A stretch of 41,445 nucleotides of DNA. It comes from Gnetum montanum (taxonomy: Eukaryota > Streptophyta > Gnetopsida > Gnetales > Gnetaceae). Below, in pieces: positions 19,561-31,559 of this stretch. Numbering within the stretch: position 1 is the first letter of the stretch; every line of letters begins with the position of its first letter. Both the position numbers and the translations under genes were made by a program. The notes under the pieces are model-generated. The model ran no database searches and was not told the origin of the DNA. It worked only from the letters and a program-made list of their open reading frames with translations. The DNA is taken from positions 235,717 to 277,161 of the forward strand of contig MNCI01013743.1 in assembly GCA_015680685.1 (NCBI GenBank), given 5' to 3'.

Positions 19561-21034
19561 AACTTGAAAATACAAGGAGTTATTGAGTGAAATTGGAGTC
19601 AATGGAAGTCCAAAACACCACGAACATGAATGAAAATAGTAGAAAAGGATGTTGAAGCTCAAACAATTCAAAAAATTGAGAAAATGGTTGGAGAATGAAG
19701 TTCTATGAAGGTTTTAAGGAGCACAGAGTTGGATGTACAATGGGGCATGTGAAAGATAGGATTGTAGCAATGTCAAAGGTAAGGGACTTAACTATCCAAA
19801 CCAAGAGATATGCAAGTGGGTCCTCCCCATAGGAAGCATAGGCACACCCTTTTTACCCTTGCATAAGCTTAACTAAGGAGTCTGTGGGCCCCATAGTTGA
19901 TTAATGATCATGAAAAGTTAAGTACCAACCAGAAAGAGTCTATCCAAGAATTCCAACACATCAAACTAAGATATTGAGCATAACATGGAAATTGACAGTG
20001 AGGTGGGTTATGGGTAGCTTAGGTGGATGACTAAGAAGGTGGGATGGAATCCTGAATTAAGGTCATAACAAGTCCCTTATGAAGTTTGTTTTTAAAATGA
20101 CTTGAGAAGATCCATCCTTAGTCTAGACCAAAACCAACCTCTTTCAGTGACTTTGCATCCTCACTCCAAGACCAATCCACCCCCTCAAGACACAAGAGTG
20201 CTCCCATAGAACAACCACCATTCCATAAAGAAAAGACAAGAAAGAAAGAACTAAGAGAGGGCCTTAGTTAGAGGGGACCTTCAAGCATGGGTAAAATGTC
20301 TTTTTAGTCCCATAACTAGTGCTTGTAGCTCATTTATTTGTCTAAGGGGTGTTGAATTCCCATCATGTTGTTTTTTTTTCTATCTTTTTGGATGTAATGA
20401 CACCATGCAAAGACTTTATTCGACTTTCTCTTATTGGACAACATAGAATGGTAAGAAGTCTATGAAAACACTTAGGCACCTAAGTAAGTAGAAGAGTACA
20501 AAGAGTATTGAGTCCCCTTGAAGTCACACCCTATGCAAACCTTTGAATCCTTTCCAATTCTGGAAACTACCAAATGTCATAAATTTATTAAAAGTTTATT
20601 TAATGAAAAGGACCTCAAAGTTCTAGAACAAGGAAAATCATAGAGGTCATGGATGGGTGGATGATGTGGACTCATTGCCTATTCCATAAAAAATAAACCA
20701 TGTCTTAGTCATCAAACATCAAAATTCAAAAATAGAAACTAGACATTAACAATCACAACATTAAGCATAAACCACCATTAATAAACAACAACATTGGCAT
20801 CGTGTCCTACAATAATAAAGCACTTTTATTAGCAAAAATACTAAAAAGTCACATATAAAAAATAAAGTAAAATATAAAATATATAAGAAAGTATAAAATA
20901 TTCAAGAAAGATAAAACATACTAACAATGTTGTAAAAAAAAATTAAGAAAATTAATAGAATGAAAAACCAGAAAGAGGTAAAAATCAACAAAGTGTAAAA
21001 CAAAAAGTGAAAAATTGAGGAGCCATGTGTGTGG
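19561..21034. other. Spacer between pol and ORF2 in B
   Basis: AT-rich, no gene. Shared landmarks with A and D include 'caagcatgggtaaaatgtctttttagt' (compare A near 9900, D near 39800) and 'ggtgtgacttcaagggga' on the minus strand (compare A near 10060). It is therefore part of the family plan and not foreign DNA. Confidence 0.6.
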
Positions 21035-22480
21035 TTAACATGGATGGCCATCTCCTCCATGACTGAGTTGAAATAAGGAGATGTGGAATATAGAGTGTGG
21101 TTGTTCATCTGATGAGGTAGCAGGTGCACTGGCTTGTCTTGGCTCTAGGAAAGGTTTCACTTGTTGGATGTTGACCAACGACTTTCTGTGTGGGCTCTTA
21201 GGTTTGTAGATTAACATGGCCTCAAAGGGAAAGGTTTCATTAATTATATAAGGTCCCTCCCACAACATTTGAAACTTTTTTTTCTAGGGTACATGTGTGG
21301 GGTTCTAATAGAGAACCTTATCTCCAAGTTGCAATTTTACTTTCCATATTCTAAGGTCATGGCACTACTTGTTGAATGCCTTGTGCACTTCATTCAAAGA
21401 TAGGGCTACTAATTGATTTTATTCTAGCATGTTGAGGTTGATAAGTCTTTCTTTTTATGCTAGATGTAAGCCAAGATCTAGATCACAAGCTATTGAGATT
21501 GTATGGAGCTTGGATTGAATTAAGAGCATTGGAAGTTTTTTTTACACTAACTCATAGGAAAAGTAGCCAATAGGGAGTTTCCATGTCGAGCATTAGGCCC
21601 AAAGGGCATCATTGAGTTTTTTGCTCTAGTCTCTCTTATATTTGCTGATAGTTCTTGTTAGAATCTTTGTAATCTCCCTATTAGTTACCTTTGCTTGACT
21701 GTTGGCTTAGGGATGATAGGATGTTGTTAATTTATGTTTGACCCCCAAGTGTTGCATGAGTTTTCAAAAAAGTGGCACCTATAAAATGAATTCCATTATT
21801 AGAAATTAGTGCACGTGGCACCCCAAACCTGTTTATAACATTTTTTTGTACAAATTGAGTAACAGTGGATGATATACAATCGATGATGGTACTGCTTCTA
21901 CCCATTTGATGTAGTAGTTGACTACTATGATGATGTATGCCTTTCTATTAGACATGGGGGTGACGATACCCATGAAGTCAATGCCCCATATGTCAAAGGG
22001 CTCTAGTGGTTGAATCCATTATTGAGGACCCTCCATTCGAGTGGTCATCATACCATCTCATTGATAGCATTCACAAGATGAGATAGATTGGTTGGAATCC
22101 CTAAAGATTGTAAGCTAATAGTATTATGCACTTAGGATTTTTAAGGCTATGCATCTTCCAACATAGTGGCCTCCACAAGGGTCTTCATGAGCATCCTAGA
22201 GAACACATAACTAGTCCATATCAAGGACACACCAACGAACTAGGCCATCAATGCACACCTTGTAAATGTGTTTGTTGATTTCCATGAAGTACTTAGCCCA
22301 ATGAAGAAACTGTTATTTCTTCCTAAAGTCTAGATATTATGGCATCTCCTGAGTGAAAAGGTAAGTGAGGATGCCATCATATCATTTTGTTTCTCCAATT
22401 TTTTGTTCATTTACTACTCCTGTCAAAAGGAGTTCATTTGGAAATTGATCAAAGAGTGGGCTCTCCTCTTCTTTGTTATC
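21035..22480 (-). pseudogene. pol: Integrase of element B (degenerate)
   Basis: Minus-strand landmarks in order: GGHYVGRCIALKIL near 22180-22140 (zinc-binding N-terminus, 'G.H....RT..KIL'), PFDIWGIDFMG at about 22004-21970 with the first catalytic Asp, KAYIIIVVNYYIKWVEAV just after, YHPxANSQAKVTNREI near 21690 (from HPQANGQAE.SNREI), and LWEGPYIINETFPFEA (21260-21210), the C-terminal 'WEGPY.I...' block. The motif set is that of Athila/Tat Ty3/gypsy integrases, without a chromodomain. The frame is broken at many points. The last open segment ends HGGDGHPC at 21035; traces of this ending persist in A and D. Gag, pol and integrase would act together to copy and insert the element. Confidence 0.75.
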
Positions 22481-22489
22481 TCATCTTAA

Positions 22490-24084
22490 CTAAGAAAGAC
22501 GTTCAATGATCACATTCTCAATCCCTTTCTGATCTACCATTGTGAGATTGAATTCTTGTAAGATCACCAACCATTGTATGATACGGGGACTCACTGTTAA
22601 CTTGTTCATTAGGAAGTGGATGGAACTATGATTTGTGTGCACAAACACCTTATAGGCAAGCACATAGTGCCTAAAATTTTCAAGAGTATACACCACTGTC
22701 ATTAGTTCTTTCTTAGTTGTGGTGTAATTCAATTATGCACCCACAATGCTTTAGCTAACATAGTGGATGTAATATGAATGTTTCTTATCATCCAATTGTT
22801 TAAGCACATCTCCTAAGGCATAATTAGATGCATTCATCATTATATGAAATGGTCAAGAGCAATCTGGTGCTCGTAGAATTAGAGTTTCTATGAGTTTGTC
22901 CTTTAGCTATTGGAATGCATGTTCATACTTCTTGGTCCAAATGCAAAGAGCATCTTTGTTTGTAAGCTCGACTAATGACTTTACAATCTTAGAGAAATTC
23001 TCTATGAACTGCTAGTAGTAGCTAGTGTGTCCAAGGAATGATTGGACATCTTTGATTGTCTCTAGTTGACGTGTGATTTCTTGGATGACCCTTTTTTTTT
23101 TTGGGTCTACATCAATCCTTCCCCAAGTAATTCTATGTCCTGGTACTTTGTCTTCCTGGATCATTAAATGGATTTTTTGCCAATTGAGCCTAAGGTTTGT
23201 TTTGAAACATCTTTTCAATACTTTCTCAAGGCGATCTAGGGCTTGCTCAAATGTAGTCCCGTAGGTAGAGAAGTCATCCATAAAGACTTCTACGCCCCTA
23301 CTAATTTGCTATTGAAAAATACTAAGGACTAGGTGTTGAAATGTTGTAGGAGCATTACATAGACCAAACAACATCTTGCAATATGCAAAATTACCCTAGG
23401 GACTCATGAATGTTGTTTTGGATTAATCATATGGCATAATTTAGATTTGGTTATAGCCCCTATAACCATCCAAGAAGCTATAACAATAATGCCTAGATAT
23501 AGTATCCCACACTTGGTCCACAAATGGCAATAGAAAATGATCTTTAAATGTTACCATATTTAACAGCCTAAGGTTGATGCAAACCCACCACTTACCACTT
23601 TCTTTGGTACACTTATGAGTGGACTAACCCATTCACTATCCATGATGGGATAGATGAACCCCACCTTGAGGAGTTGTTCTATTCCCTCTTTGATGATCTA
23701 CTTCAATTTAGGGTTTAGCCACCTCTGTAGCTACCTTCTTGGCTTGATGGCTAGGTCAATGTAGATACGATGCTAGCATATGCTTAGATAAATTCCAGTT
23801 AGTTCAAGATATGGCCAAGCAAAGGCTATTGCCCATTTGTTGATCACATTCAACAACTTGTCTTTTTGTTTTGGAGTAAGATTTACATTGATTATGACCA
23901 TCTTGCCATTGTTTAAAAATGCATACTCCATGTCGACTAGTAGAGTTTTTAACTCTAGGGGCCCTTGCTTGAAACTATCAGGAATTTCCAACTTTTCCCA
24001 ATTGGTATCATCATTTTCATCATCAAAGAGTTGGTGATGAACTTGCTCAAGTTCATCCATGCCCTTGACATAAGCACATGTCAA
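22490..24084 (-). pseudogene. pol: Reverse transcriptase and RNase H of element B
   Basis: Order on the minus strand: linker TGIYLSIC.H.IYID (23790-23760), RWLNPKLK and IYPIMDSEWVSPLISVPKK (about 23720-23620), ARCCLVYVMLLQHF (frameshifted from a 'PFGLCNAPATF'-type region), then MDDFSTYGTTFEQALDRLEK (23281-23222), holding the catalytic D-D pair of the YMDDF box, and LGHTSYY at 23032-23012. RNase H follows: YTTTKKELMTVVYTLENFR (22726-22670), VFVHTNHSSIHFL, WLVILQEFNLTMVDQKG (about 22570-22520). These are the Athila/Tat landmarks (VFMDDFSVYG, TTEKELLAVV, QEFDLEI.D.KG). Several frameshifts; no longer active. Confidence 0.85.
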
Positions 24085-24124
24085 GCTCTCAATGGATTCA
24101 ATACATAATATGCTATTGTTAGAG

Positions 24125-24660
24125 TCAGCTATTAGCCACTAGGTGCCTCCTATTTTGTGGTTGTTGTATATAGGCACCTTTGAATATTTGTTTCATGTGC
24201 ATACTGATTTCATGCTTTGATGAATGTACTATTAATGGACCGTCTTTTTTGCACACAATTACACTCATTATCGCTATATGAAATGCATGGAAATTGTTTT
24301 TTCTCAAGCCATATAATTCATTTTTCATAGATATATCCAAGGAGAGGTCCCTAATGTCCATTTATGCATCAACAATGCTCAACCATGCACATTCCATAAT
24401 GATGGGGAAGTCGCCTTTGTAGTTTTCAACCTTGATCACTAGAAAATTAGCAAGATAGGACTAGCCACAATCTGTGGTCACAATATCCTCCACTAATCCT
24501 AAAGGAACAATGATTGATTGGTCTACCAATTCAAAATAAAAATTACTCTTCTTGAGAGGTGGTATGTTCTAGGCCTTGTACATTTCATAGGAGATGATAT
24601 TGACATCAGAACTAGAATCAAGAAGAGCCTTGCATGGCTCATGTCTAGCGATTTGTAAGT
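24125..24660 (-). pseudogene. pol: Protease of element B
   Basis: Minus strand reads ALLDSSSDVNIISYEMYKA (about 24630-24575), ELVDQSIIVPLGLVEDIV, NFLVIKVENYKGDFPIIMEC and MDIRDLSLDISMKNELYGLR (24361-24302). This is the Athila-type aspartic protease series 'LLDLGASVNL.P......L', 'ADRS...P.G..EDV', 'DF.VLD......PIILGRPFL'. The catalytic D-S/T-G triplet is D-S-S, explained by a G-to-A change. It is followed by a 100-codon linker (24084-23773) leading into reverse transcriptase. Confidence 0.75.
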
Positions 24661-24899
24661 AAATAAGACAACTTCCTAAGTTAGATATCTTTGTGGGAAG
24701 ATTGCTAGCCTTGATCTAATTAGAGACAACATGAGTTAACATCACATTGCAAATATGAGGTGGCATTTGGTTTGAAGGGCTCTCGAATGTGTTTGATGTA
24801 GAGGATAAGGATGCTAGAGATATAGGATGATTAGCTAGACTAGGTTGTGAGGGTTTGGAAAGACTATTGGGTCAAAAAAATGGTTATTTTCTGGATCAA

Positions 24900-27200
24900 T
24901 TTTTTGAACCACTTGGCTGGAAGGCCAGTTGTAAATTTATAGCCCTCGTAGCATTTCATTGCTGCAACTATGGGGAAATTTCATCCTACATGAATGGAGC
25001 AGGAGGTAACTAAGTTAAGGGTGGAGGGATGTTTACGGATGAATGTGGAGTGTGGTATGGATATAGGTGCTTCCCTTGAGTAGATGGTGAATGAGTTTGA
25101 TGGTACTCTAGAGGACAATAGTGATGTTGGAATGAGGTATGGTTGGTTGAACTTCATGGAGAAATGGGTTGCTGAACATAGTACCCATATGGATATGGTT
25201 GCCTATAAAGATACTGTTATCTTGGTAGTGGCATTTCCCACGATTGTGGTTGGTGCCATTTCTAGTATTACTCATATGGTTATAGCAGCACTCACTTAGA
25301 TAGTAAGATTAATGTTGTTGGTGGAATTTCCTTGGATAGCCTTGAGGATAAGGCAATCGTTTGGGTGCTTACCTCCTTACTAGTTGAGGATTCAGTGTGT
25401 ACATGATTAGACTCTTGTATGTGTGACATCATAGGGAAACATCTCTTCAAATTTTCATATTAACAAATGTCACACCTAACATCATCATCAGAGTCTATCT
25501 CCACAACTTCTTCTACTATAGTAGCTTTGCCTTTACCTCTTTGGTAGGCATGTTCAGCTTCTTTTTGCCTCCTACAATTGTAATCACTATTATGCTCTTT
25601 GGATTATTTAGCAATCTTCATAGTAGTTTGGAATTTTTATACAAGTATTGCCATAATTTATCAACTTTTGCTAAAATATCAAAAATAGATTTTTGGATGG
25701 GCAAGGTTTTCCTGTTCACCACTTCGTTGAGTGGTGAGTCCTCCTCATCATAGAATTGGACCTCCCTTTTCCTCATGGAAGGGTTCCTATTATATTCTTC
25801 TGCACTTTTCATTTTTCACAACTCACCTTCTTCTTTTGCTACTTGCTCTATTAGCCTTTGTATATGAGGAACTCTTAATTCATATAGTCTCCCTTGGGCA
25901 TAAACCCCAAGAGTTCTTCTGGTTTCTAGTATGAGTCCATCTATGATGTGGCAGAGTTGTTCTCTCCTAAAATAATCATGGCTAGGGCATAGAGAACAAT
26001 ATCTTCCCATGGTAGCATCCAAGGGTTCATGTGTTCCCTATTTCTAACCTTGGGATTTGCCTTCTCAAATTGGACACTCTGGAGTATGTTTGGTATTTGT
26101 CATTAAATAGCTTAAGCATTATTTTCCATTGGCAGATAGATTCTAGCTTCAAGGATTGGTGCTAGCTTTTTGCCTCTTTAATGAGTATCTTGGGGAATAG
26201 CTTCAATTTATACTAGTCATTCTTTATGTTTTGTAAGGTGCACACATTGTGAAAGGCTTGTCGATGGTTTTGTGGATCAAAGTTATATCCCTCCTCAAAT
26301 ATTACGATATTGTTCATGTCTAAGCACTTGATTCGATTATCTTTCACATGCCTAGTTGGACTCTTGAATACCTCTACAATGTCAAGCATGCTTTGAGTTG
26401 CTAATAAAGGCTCATCAGTAGCATTATTTCATTATCGTCGATGATGTCCTCTATTACCCCTTCGATTATTATGGGCATGATAGCCAATATTACTATTCTA
26501 CTACCCATCACCATCATGATTATTTCTTCTATGGTGTTTTTTAGAATCAATAGAAGAGGAAGAAGAAGATGTAGATGAAGAGGACAAAGAGGAAGAAAAA
26601 TTGCCACCACCATGGTATCTGCCAACTCCCCTTTGATTATCATGACCACATTTGTCAGGTTGTTTATCATATTGATGCTTGTTCAAGCCCCTACCTTAAC
26701 TGCCATCTTTTTCTAAATCTAGTTTGTTGATAATGAAATGTAGATTCAAGTTCACACCCCCATTACTAGTATTGAGGGGTGGAAAATTTTCATGTTGAGA
26801 GCATCCAAAGAAAGGGCCCTCATTATTGTCTTGGTTTAGTCGGAACAAGGGATTGGTGAATTATTTTTCCTTCACAAACTCATGTTTCTTCTCTTGATGT
26901 TGAATTCTTTAGCATTGTGTTTCAATGGGATGGTAGTCCTAGTAGTCATAATCATGCACAATGTACTCCTCTTGAAGATCATGGATGCCTAACCTCATAA
27001 GAGTTTGAAGCAACATCACAGGCACAGATCGATCAGGAGGCATTACAGTGTTACCTTCCATATCACACCATCACAATTATTCATCCTAGTGTAAGATGAA
27101 GGTGAAATCAGGTACATACTCATTTGGATGAATATATACTACCTTGCATTGTTGTGGGACTGATGGTTTGACATCTTCATGCTTGTGAGAAGAAAAAATT
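24900..27200 (-). pseudogene. gag: Gag of element B (degenerate)
   Basis: The N-terminal part (27190-27030) matches E's open gag: CKVVYIHPNEYVPDFTFILH. The start codon appears lost (ATT at the ATG position). A serine-rich, His/Arg-rich linker (26686-26501), capsid pieces AKSWYQSLK, LFNDKYQTYSRVSNLRRQI (about 26180-26050), IIDGLILETRRTLGVYAQGR (25960-25901), and YELRVPHIQRLIEQVAKEEG follow, the last shared with A and D. The zinc-knuckle remnant CDICxYENLKRC (about 25478-25440) has Asn for the expected His. Frame breaks throughout. The end near 24900, where the protease frame takes over, is approximate. Confidence 0.75.
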
Positions 27201-27330
27201 TTGCAAACAAATAAAATATCAGTGTGCTTTTGTAATTATATAATTTGAAAATAATGTTGACCTTGGGATTCATCTAATGATATTAATAATGTTCACTAAT
27301 CCTAGATAGCACACATTTCAACAAAAAGAG

Positions 27331-27348
27331 TCCTTGGTAATGGTGGTA
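27331..27348 (-). promoter_or_regulatory. Primer-binding site of element B, decayed
   Basis: Minus strand TACCACCATTACCAAGGA at the correct place, one base from the LTR. Six differences from E's tRNA-Asp site, five of them G-to-A. Confidence 0.6.
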
Positions 27349-27349
27349 A

Positions 27350-28216
27350 TGATGACTAGTAAAGGTACCCCTATGCCCATCCATACGAATCACAAAGTGT
27401 TCACACATGATCTGATCAAATTCCATGGAGTCTATAGTTTTTAGTGCACTAGTTCTCTAGGAAGTGAACTAGGTGTTGAGAACATTTGCTATCTTCCCAA
27501 CTATACTTGTGAAGCTCAAGGATATGGTTTAAGTGTAATTGATGTACATGATTTTTATCATTTTGTGTTTTATGGTTTTGGTACTTCAAATAAATAGGGC
27601 AAGGAATGAAGTAATTTAATGTCTAATTTAATCTAATTACCTAACTATCATGTAACTAGTCCTAACATAAGTATTCAGTCCCACTTGCCATACACATCTT
27701 GAACACATATAATGTTGCTAGGTTACCAAGTGTTAAGCATTGTTGGGATTACCAAATGTCATACGCATGCTTAAAGCGGTCGTACTTATGTGTTTACTTA
27801 ATCACTATTTAGCTTATCAGGCTTAAGTATTGAGTAATGTTAAATAAATAACTAAAAACATTAAATGCATGAATAAAATATTTAAGCTATCCAGAATGCT
27901 GCAAGGTTTATTAAGAAGCTCATATTTATTATTGCACACATTGTCGTGCTCAAGTACAATAATGCTTGAATAAAGATTCGTACACTTAATGACTCTTGCT
28001 ATAGGCACTTGGGAAAATATTCTAACTTTCAAATGGAAAAACTATAAGAGTTTAGCTACAACTATGACAAAATGATGCCTAAACACAGTGGGTTGTCATG
28101 TATTTATAGGAAAGAATAGACCCTGCATTGATGGGGCCATGTTAACACATCAAATGATGCATCGATGGGGCCTAGTCAATGAGGCTTCGTTGATGCAACC
28201 AATCCATGACTCATCA
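27350..28216 (-). repeat. 5' LTR of element B (867 bp)
   Basis: TGATGACTAG at 27350 to GACTCATCA at 28216, then ACATG. TATA on the minus strand CCTATAAATA at 28110-28101, U3 of about 106 bp with 'gatgcatcgatggggcctag'. Confidence 0.9.
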
Positions 28217-28221
28217 ACATG
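28217..28221. repeat. Target-site duplication of element B, right (ACATG)
   Basis: Follows the LTR end at 28216; left copy ACATA at 15031-15035. Confidence 0.75.
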
Positions 28222-28560
28222 CTAAATAAATTTTGCAACATGAGAAGCATCACTAACCTTTTTTCATGGAATGAAGAATGTCATCTTGGAGAACCTATCC
28301 ACTACAATAAAAATAGCATCATTTCCACTTTTGGTCTTTCAAATATCACTCACAAAATCATTAATACAGTTTCCCAGGGAGCCTTGGAAATTAACAAAGG
28401 CATGTAATGAACATCCATTCCTTTATCTTCTTTGAATTTCTAACATGTTAAACACTCCACAAATTTTGAAACTTTAGTTGCCATCCTTGGCCAAAAATAA
28501 TGTCTAGCTATAATGCTTTTTAAATAAAACCTTCTTCCTGAAATCATAATTAGGAATACA
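28222..28560 (-). pseudogene. pol: Integrase N-terminal half of element C
   Basis: Minus strand: YFWPRMATKVSKFVECLTC (from YYWP.M...V..FV..C..C), then KFKEDKGMDVHYMPLLI, IVVDRFSKMTFFIP (about 28320-28275; from VVVDRFSKMAHFIP) and VSDASHVAKFI at the very edge of B. With B removed, the next codons are HVMKLHDIS at 15035, so the integrase core is continuous. Chromovirus type by motif. Stops present. Confidence 0.75.
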
Positions 28561-28649
28561 TACCTTTCCATTTTTGAATAATAGTTCATCTTGAATATGA
28601 TAGTTCCTTCATTGTTTTATCCTACTCAACAATAGCTCCTTAAGGCTTT

Positions 28650-29900
28650 TCCACACCTACCAAAAATCACAATCATGCTCATATAAAATATTAAAATCAC
28701 CCATAACTTCAACATGAGACATGTTGAAATTTACCACATGCACACTGGATAATGCATCAGTGACCATATTAGCTTTTCCACTTTTGTGTTTTACCACAAA
28801 ATTGAACTCTTGTAATGGTGCAATCCACTTTATGTGTTTAGCACTCAACTTCTTTTTAGAATTTAGAAATTAGAGTGCTTTTTAATTTGTCATCAAGGTA
28901 AACTCCCTAGAGAATAAATAATGCCTCCAGTGCTTGATTGCTTGAAGAATAACATACAACTCATTCTCATACATGCTATATTTTTTCCTTAACTCATTCA
29001 AATTTTCTAAAAAAAAAAAGCAACAAGCCTACCTTCTTGTGAAAGTACCCCACCAATGGTAAGTTCACTTACATTTAGTTCCATTTGAAAAAGATTTTGA
29101 AAATTTGGAATTGCAAGCATCAGTTAATTTTTTTTTCCTTTCAGTAAGTTAGAGTTCCTTTGGGTTTCCTCATCCCACCTAAAATCTTTATTTTTCTTCA
29201 GTAAAGTAAACATAAGCCAAGAAAAACCACTAAGATTTTTTATGAGTCTTTAATAAAAGCCTATTAAGCTGAGAAATGATTTACCTCCCAAAAATTCTTA
29301 GGAGTTGGCCAATCTCTAATAGCCCTCATCTTGGTAGCTTTCATTTGAATTTGATTTTTAGAAACTACATATCCTAACTATATGATTTTTCCCCTAAAGA
29401 AATGATTTTTCTTTATATTGATCACCAAATGTGCTTCCTCCAATTTTAGACATACTCTTATTAAGTAATCCAAGTGCTCCTCCTCATTAAAGTTGTATAC
29501 CAAAATATCATAAAAAAAGAAAATACAACACTTACCAATCAAGTTTTTAAGTACATCATGCATCAACCTTATGAATGTAACAGGTGCATTTGTGAGACCA
29601 AATGACATCACCAACCACTCAAACAACCCATTCAAAGTTTTAAAGATATCTTCCATTCATCACTAGGCCTAACTCTAATTTGATGGTAACCACTCTTCAA
29701 ATTAATTTTTTTAAAAATGCCCACATTGATAAGGACATTAAGGATATCATCCATCCTTGGAATAGAAAACATGTACCTCATTGTTATTCTATTCACATCC
29801 CTATAATCAATGCACATCCTTCATTTTATCATTATCTTTCTTTGGCACAAGCACTACTAGAACTATACAAGATGAAATGGATTCCCTAATGAAGCCATTT
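28650..29900 (-). pseudogene. pol: Reverse transcriptase and RNase H of element C
   Basis: Minus strand: PKKDNDKMK (about 29850), MCIDYRDVNRITMRYMFSIP (29817-29758), RMDDILNVL, FKKINLKSGYHQIRVRPSD (29722-29666), LFEWLVMSFGLTNAPVTFIR (29627-29568), FFYDILVYNFNEEEHLDYL (from YVDDILVYS, first Asp changed to Tyr) and a degraded 'P.TKKELR..LGL..YYR' region. RNase H remnants end with KWIAPLQEFNFVVKHKSG followed by KANMVTDALS (28830-28740). Classic Ty3/gypsy, chromovirus-like. One of the two catalytic aspartates is gone, and the frame is broken. Confidence 0.85.
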
Positions 29901-30128
29901 GTAAGTAACTCCTCTAGTTGCCTTTGCAATTCTATTCATTGATTTGGTGCCATCCAACATGCTCTCTCATTTGGAATGGTAGCATTAGGAATGAAATTAA
30001 TTTAATGATGTACATTCTCCATTAGTAACATTCCATTCAATTCCTCCTTGAACACCTTAGGAAATTACTCCTTCAAGCCTAGCACACATGTTGAAAGTTC
30101 TACCTACATATCATCATGGTTAGATGTA

Positions 30129-30133
30129 ACTAT
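30129..30133. repeat. Target-site duplication of solo LTR, left (ACTAT)
   Basis: Identical copy at 30970-30974 directly after the LTR end. Confidence 0.9.
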
Positions 30134-30969
30134 TGATGAGTCGCAGATTGGCTACATTGACAAGGCCTCGTCGACGTAGGGCTTGTTCTTACCTATAAAT
30201 ACATGTTAATCCAGGGTGTTTAGAGATATCTTTTCATACTTGTAGTGAAGCTCTTATAGTTTTTACATTCAAAAGTTAGAATATTTTGTTGAGTGCTTGC
30301 AATAAGAGTCATTAAGTATATAGATCTTTATTCAAGCACTATTATACTTGAGCACAATAGTGTGTGCAGCAATAAAGATGAGCTTCTTGATAAACCTAGC
30401 AACATTTTGGATAGCTTAAATGTTTATTCATGCATTTAATGTTTTCAGTTATTTATTCAATGTTCCTTAGTAATTAAGTTAACTAAGTAATTAAGTGAGA
30501 TAAGCTAAATAGCAATTAAGTAAACACATAAGTATGATCGCTTCTAGCATGCATATGATGTTTGGTAATCCCAATAGTACTTAACGCTTGGTAACCCTGC
30601 AACGTTATATGTGTTCAGGATGGGTACAACAAGTGGGACCAGATACTTATGTTAGGACTAGTTAAATAATAGTGAGTCCATTAGATTAAAGTAAACATCA
30701 AATTAATTTATTCTTTATCCTATTTATTTTAAGCACCAAAATCATAAAATATAAAATGATAAAAATTGTGTGCCTCAAGTACACTTAAATCATACCCTTG
30801 TGCTTCATAAGTGTAGTTGGGAAGACAATGAATGTTCTTAACACCAAGTTTACTTCCTAGATAACTAGTGCACCAGAAAACTATAGAGTCCACAGAATTC
30901 AACTAGATCATGTGCAAATGCTTTGTGATTCATATGGTTGAGTGTAGGGATACCTTTCACCACTCATCA
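30134..30969 (+). repeat. Solo LTR, B type, plus strand (836 bp)
   Basis: TGATGAGTCG at 30134 to CACTCATCA at 30969, flanked by perfect ACTAT duplications. Inverse orientation relative to B: 'ctatagagtcc' (30881), 'gtgattcatatggttgagtg' (30927-30946). TATA CCTATAAATA at 30192-30201, U3 with 'aaggcctcgtcgacg'. It has no internal region, so it is the product of LTR-LTR recombination. It lies in element C between protease and RT. Confidence 0.92.
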
Positions 30970-31253
30970 ACTATTAATACAATAAAAAAACCAAATCAGT
31001 TTTGTCATGTTCTTTAATGTATTCCTTCTCTTGTAGAAGGATTAAGGAAGCATTTAGCAAGCTTTGCTACTTCACTTGTTCAACTATCATAGGAATCAAC
31101 TCATAAATTACATGAAATCTAGCTACACTTCATACATTTTTTGGTCCATCAAATTGAGCATCATTGTCAAAATCCCAAGGTCTATTAAGAATTATATCAA
31201 CACAATCAATTAGAAGCACATCACATTTCATCACATCATGAAAACTTTCAACT

Positions 31254-31493
31254 TTAAATTTCAAAATATATTGCTCTCTTGAAAGTAATCCCTATATAAC
31301 TAAGTACGTTGTAGGGTCTTGTATGAGGATTAGTTATCAAACTCAATCTAGTAACTTCTCTAGATGAAATAACATTTTCTTGGTCTCCCCCATCAATTAA
31401 CATATGAATCCATTCCCCACTAAGTAGACATCTATTCCTAATCTGCAATAACAACTTTCTAGGAGAATGGTCTCCTCTATTCAAACTTCCCAT
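31254..31493 (-). pseudogene. pol: Protease region of element C
   Basis: The 79-residue open segment contains GEWIHMLIDGGDQENVISSR and LITNPHTRPYNVLSYI. It matches the chromovirus protease 'C.VVIDGGS.ENVVS..MV..L.L....HP.PY.L.W.' with the catalytic D-G-G retained. Upstream stop-rich sequence links it to the Gag zinc knuckle. Confidence 0.65.
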
Positions 31494-31559
31494 GAATACA
31501 CAAAAATTTAATTTAGAAACTTCCTCAATCTTAGAAGCATTAGAATGACCTCTCTAAAG

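Larger units (their letters stand above)
15036..28216 (-). mobile_element. Full-plan Athila/Tat-like element B (13.2 kb)
   Basis: Minus-strand insertion with 5' LTR 28216-27350, primer site 27348-27331, gag to about 24900, protease, RT-RNase H, integrase to 21035, a 1.5-kb spacer, internal promoter block 19560-19441, ORF2 18969 to about 16210, 3' LTR 15903-15036, and ACATA/ACATG duplications. It sits in the integrase gene of element C. Both LTRs are about 868 bp. In the first ~134 aligned bases I count 20 differences, so the insertion is old. All genes are broken. It supplies the complete gene order that explains the pol-less A and D. Confidence 0.88.

Noticed and set aside
20902-21129. 75-residue minus-strand frame with a hydrophobic C-terminus, possible env-like membrane span
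   Set aside because: It begins in a frame shifted from the integrase tail and runs into AT-rich spacer. Its hydrophobicity reflects T-rich sequence and it is not conserved in A or D.
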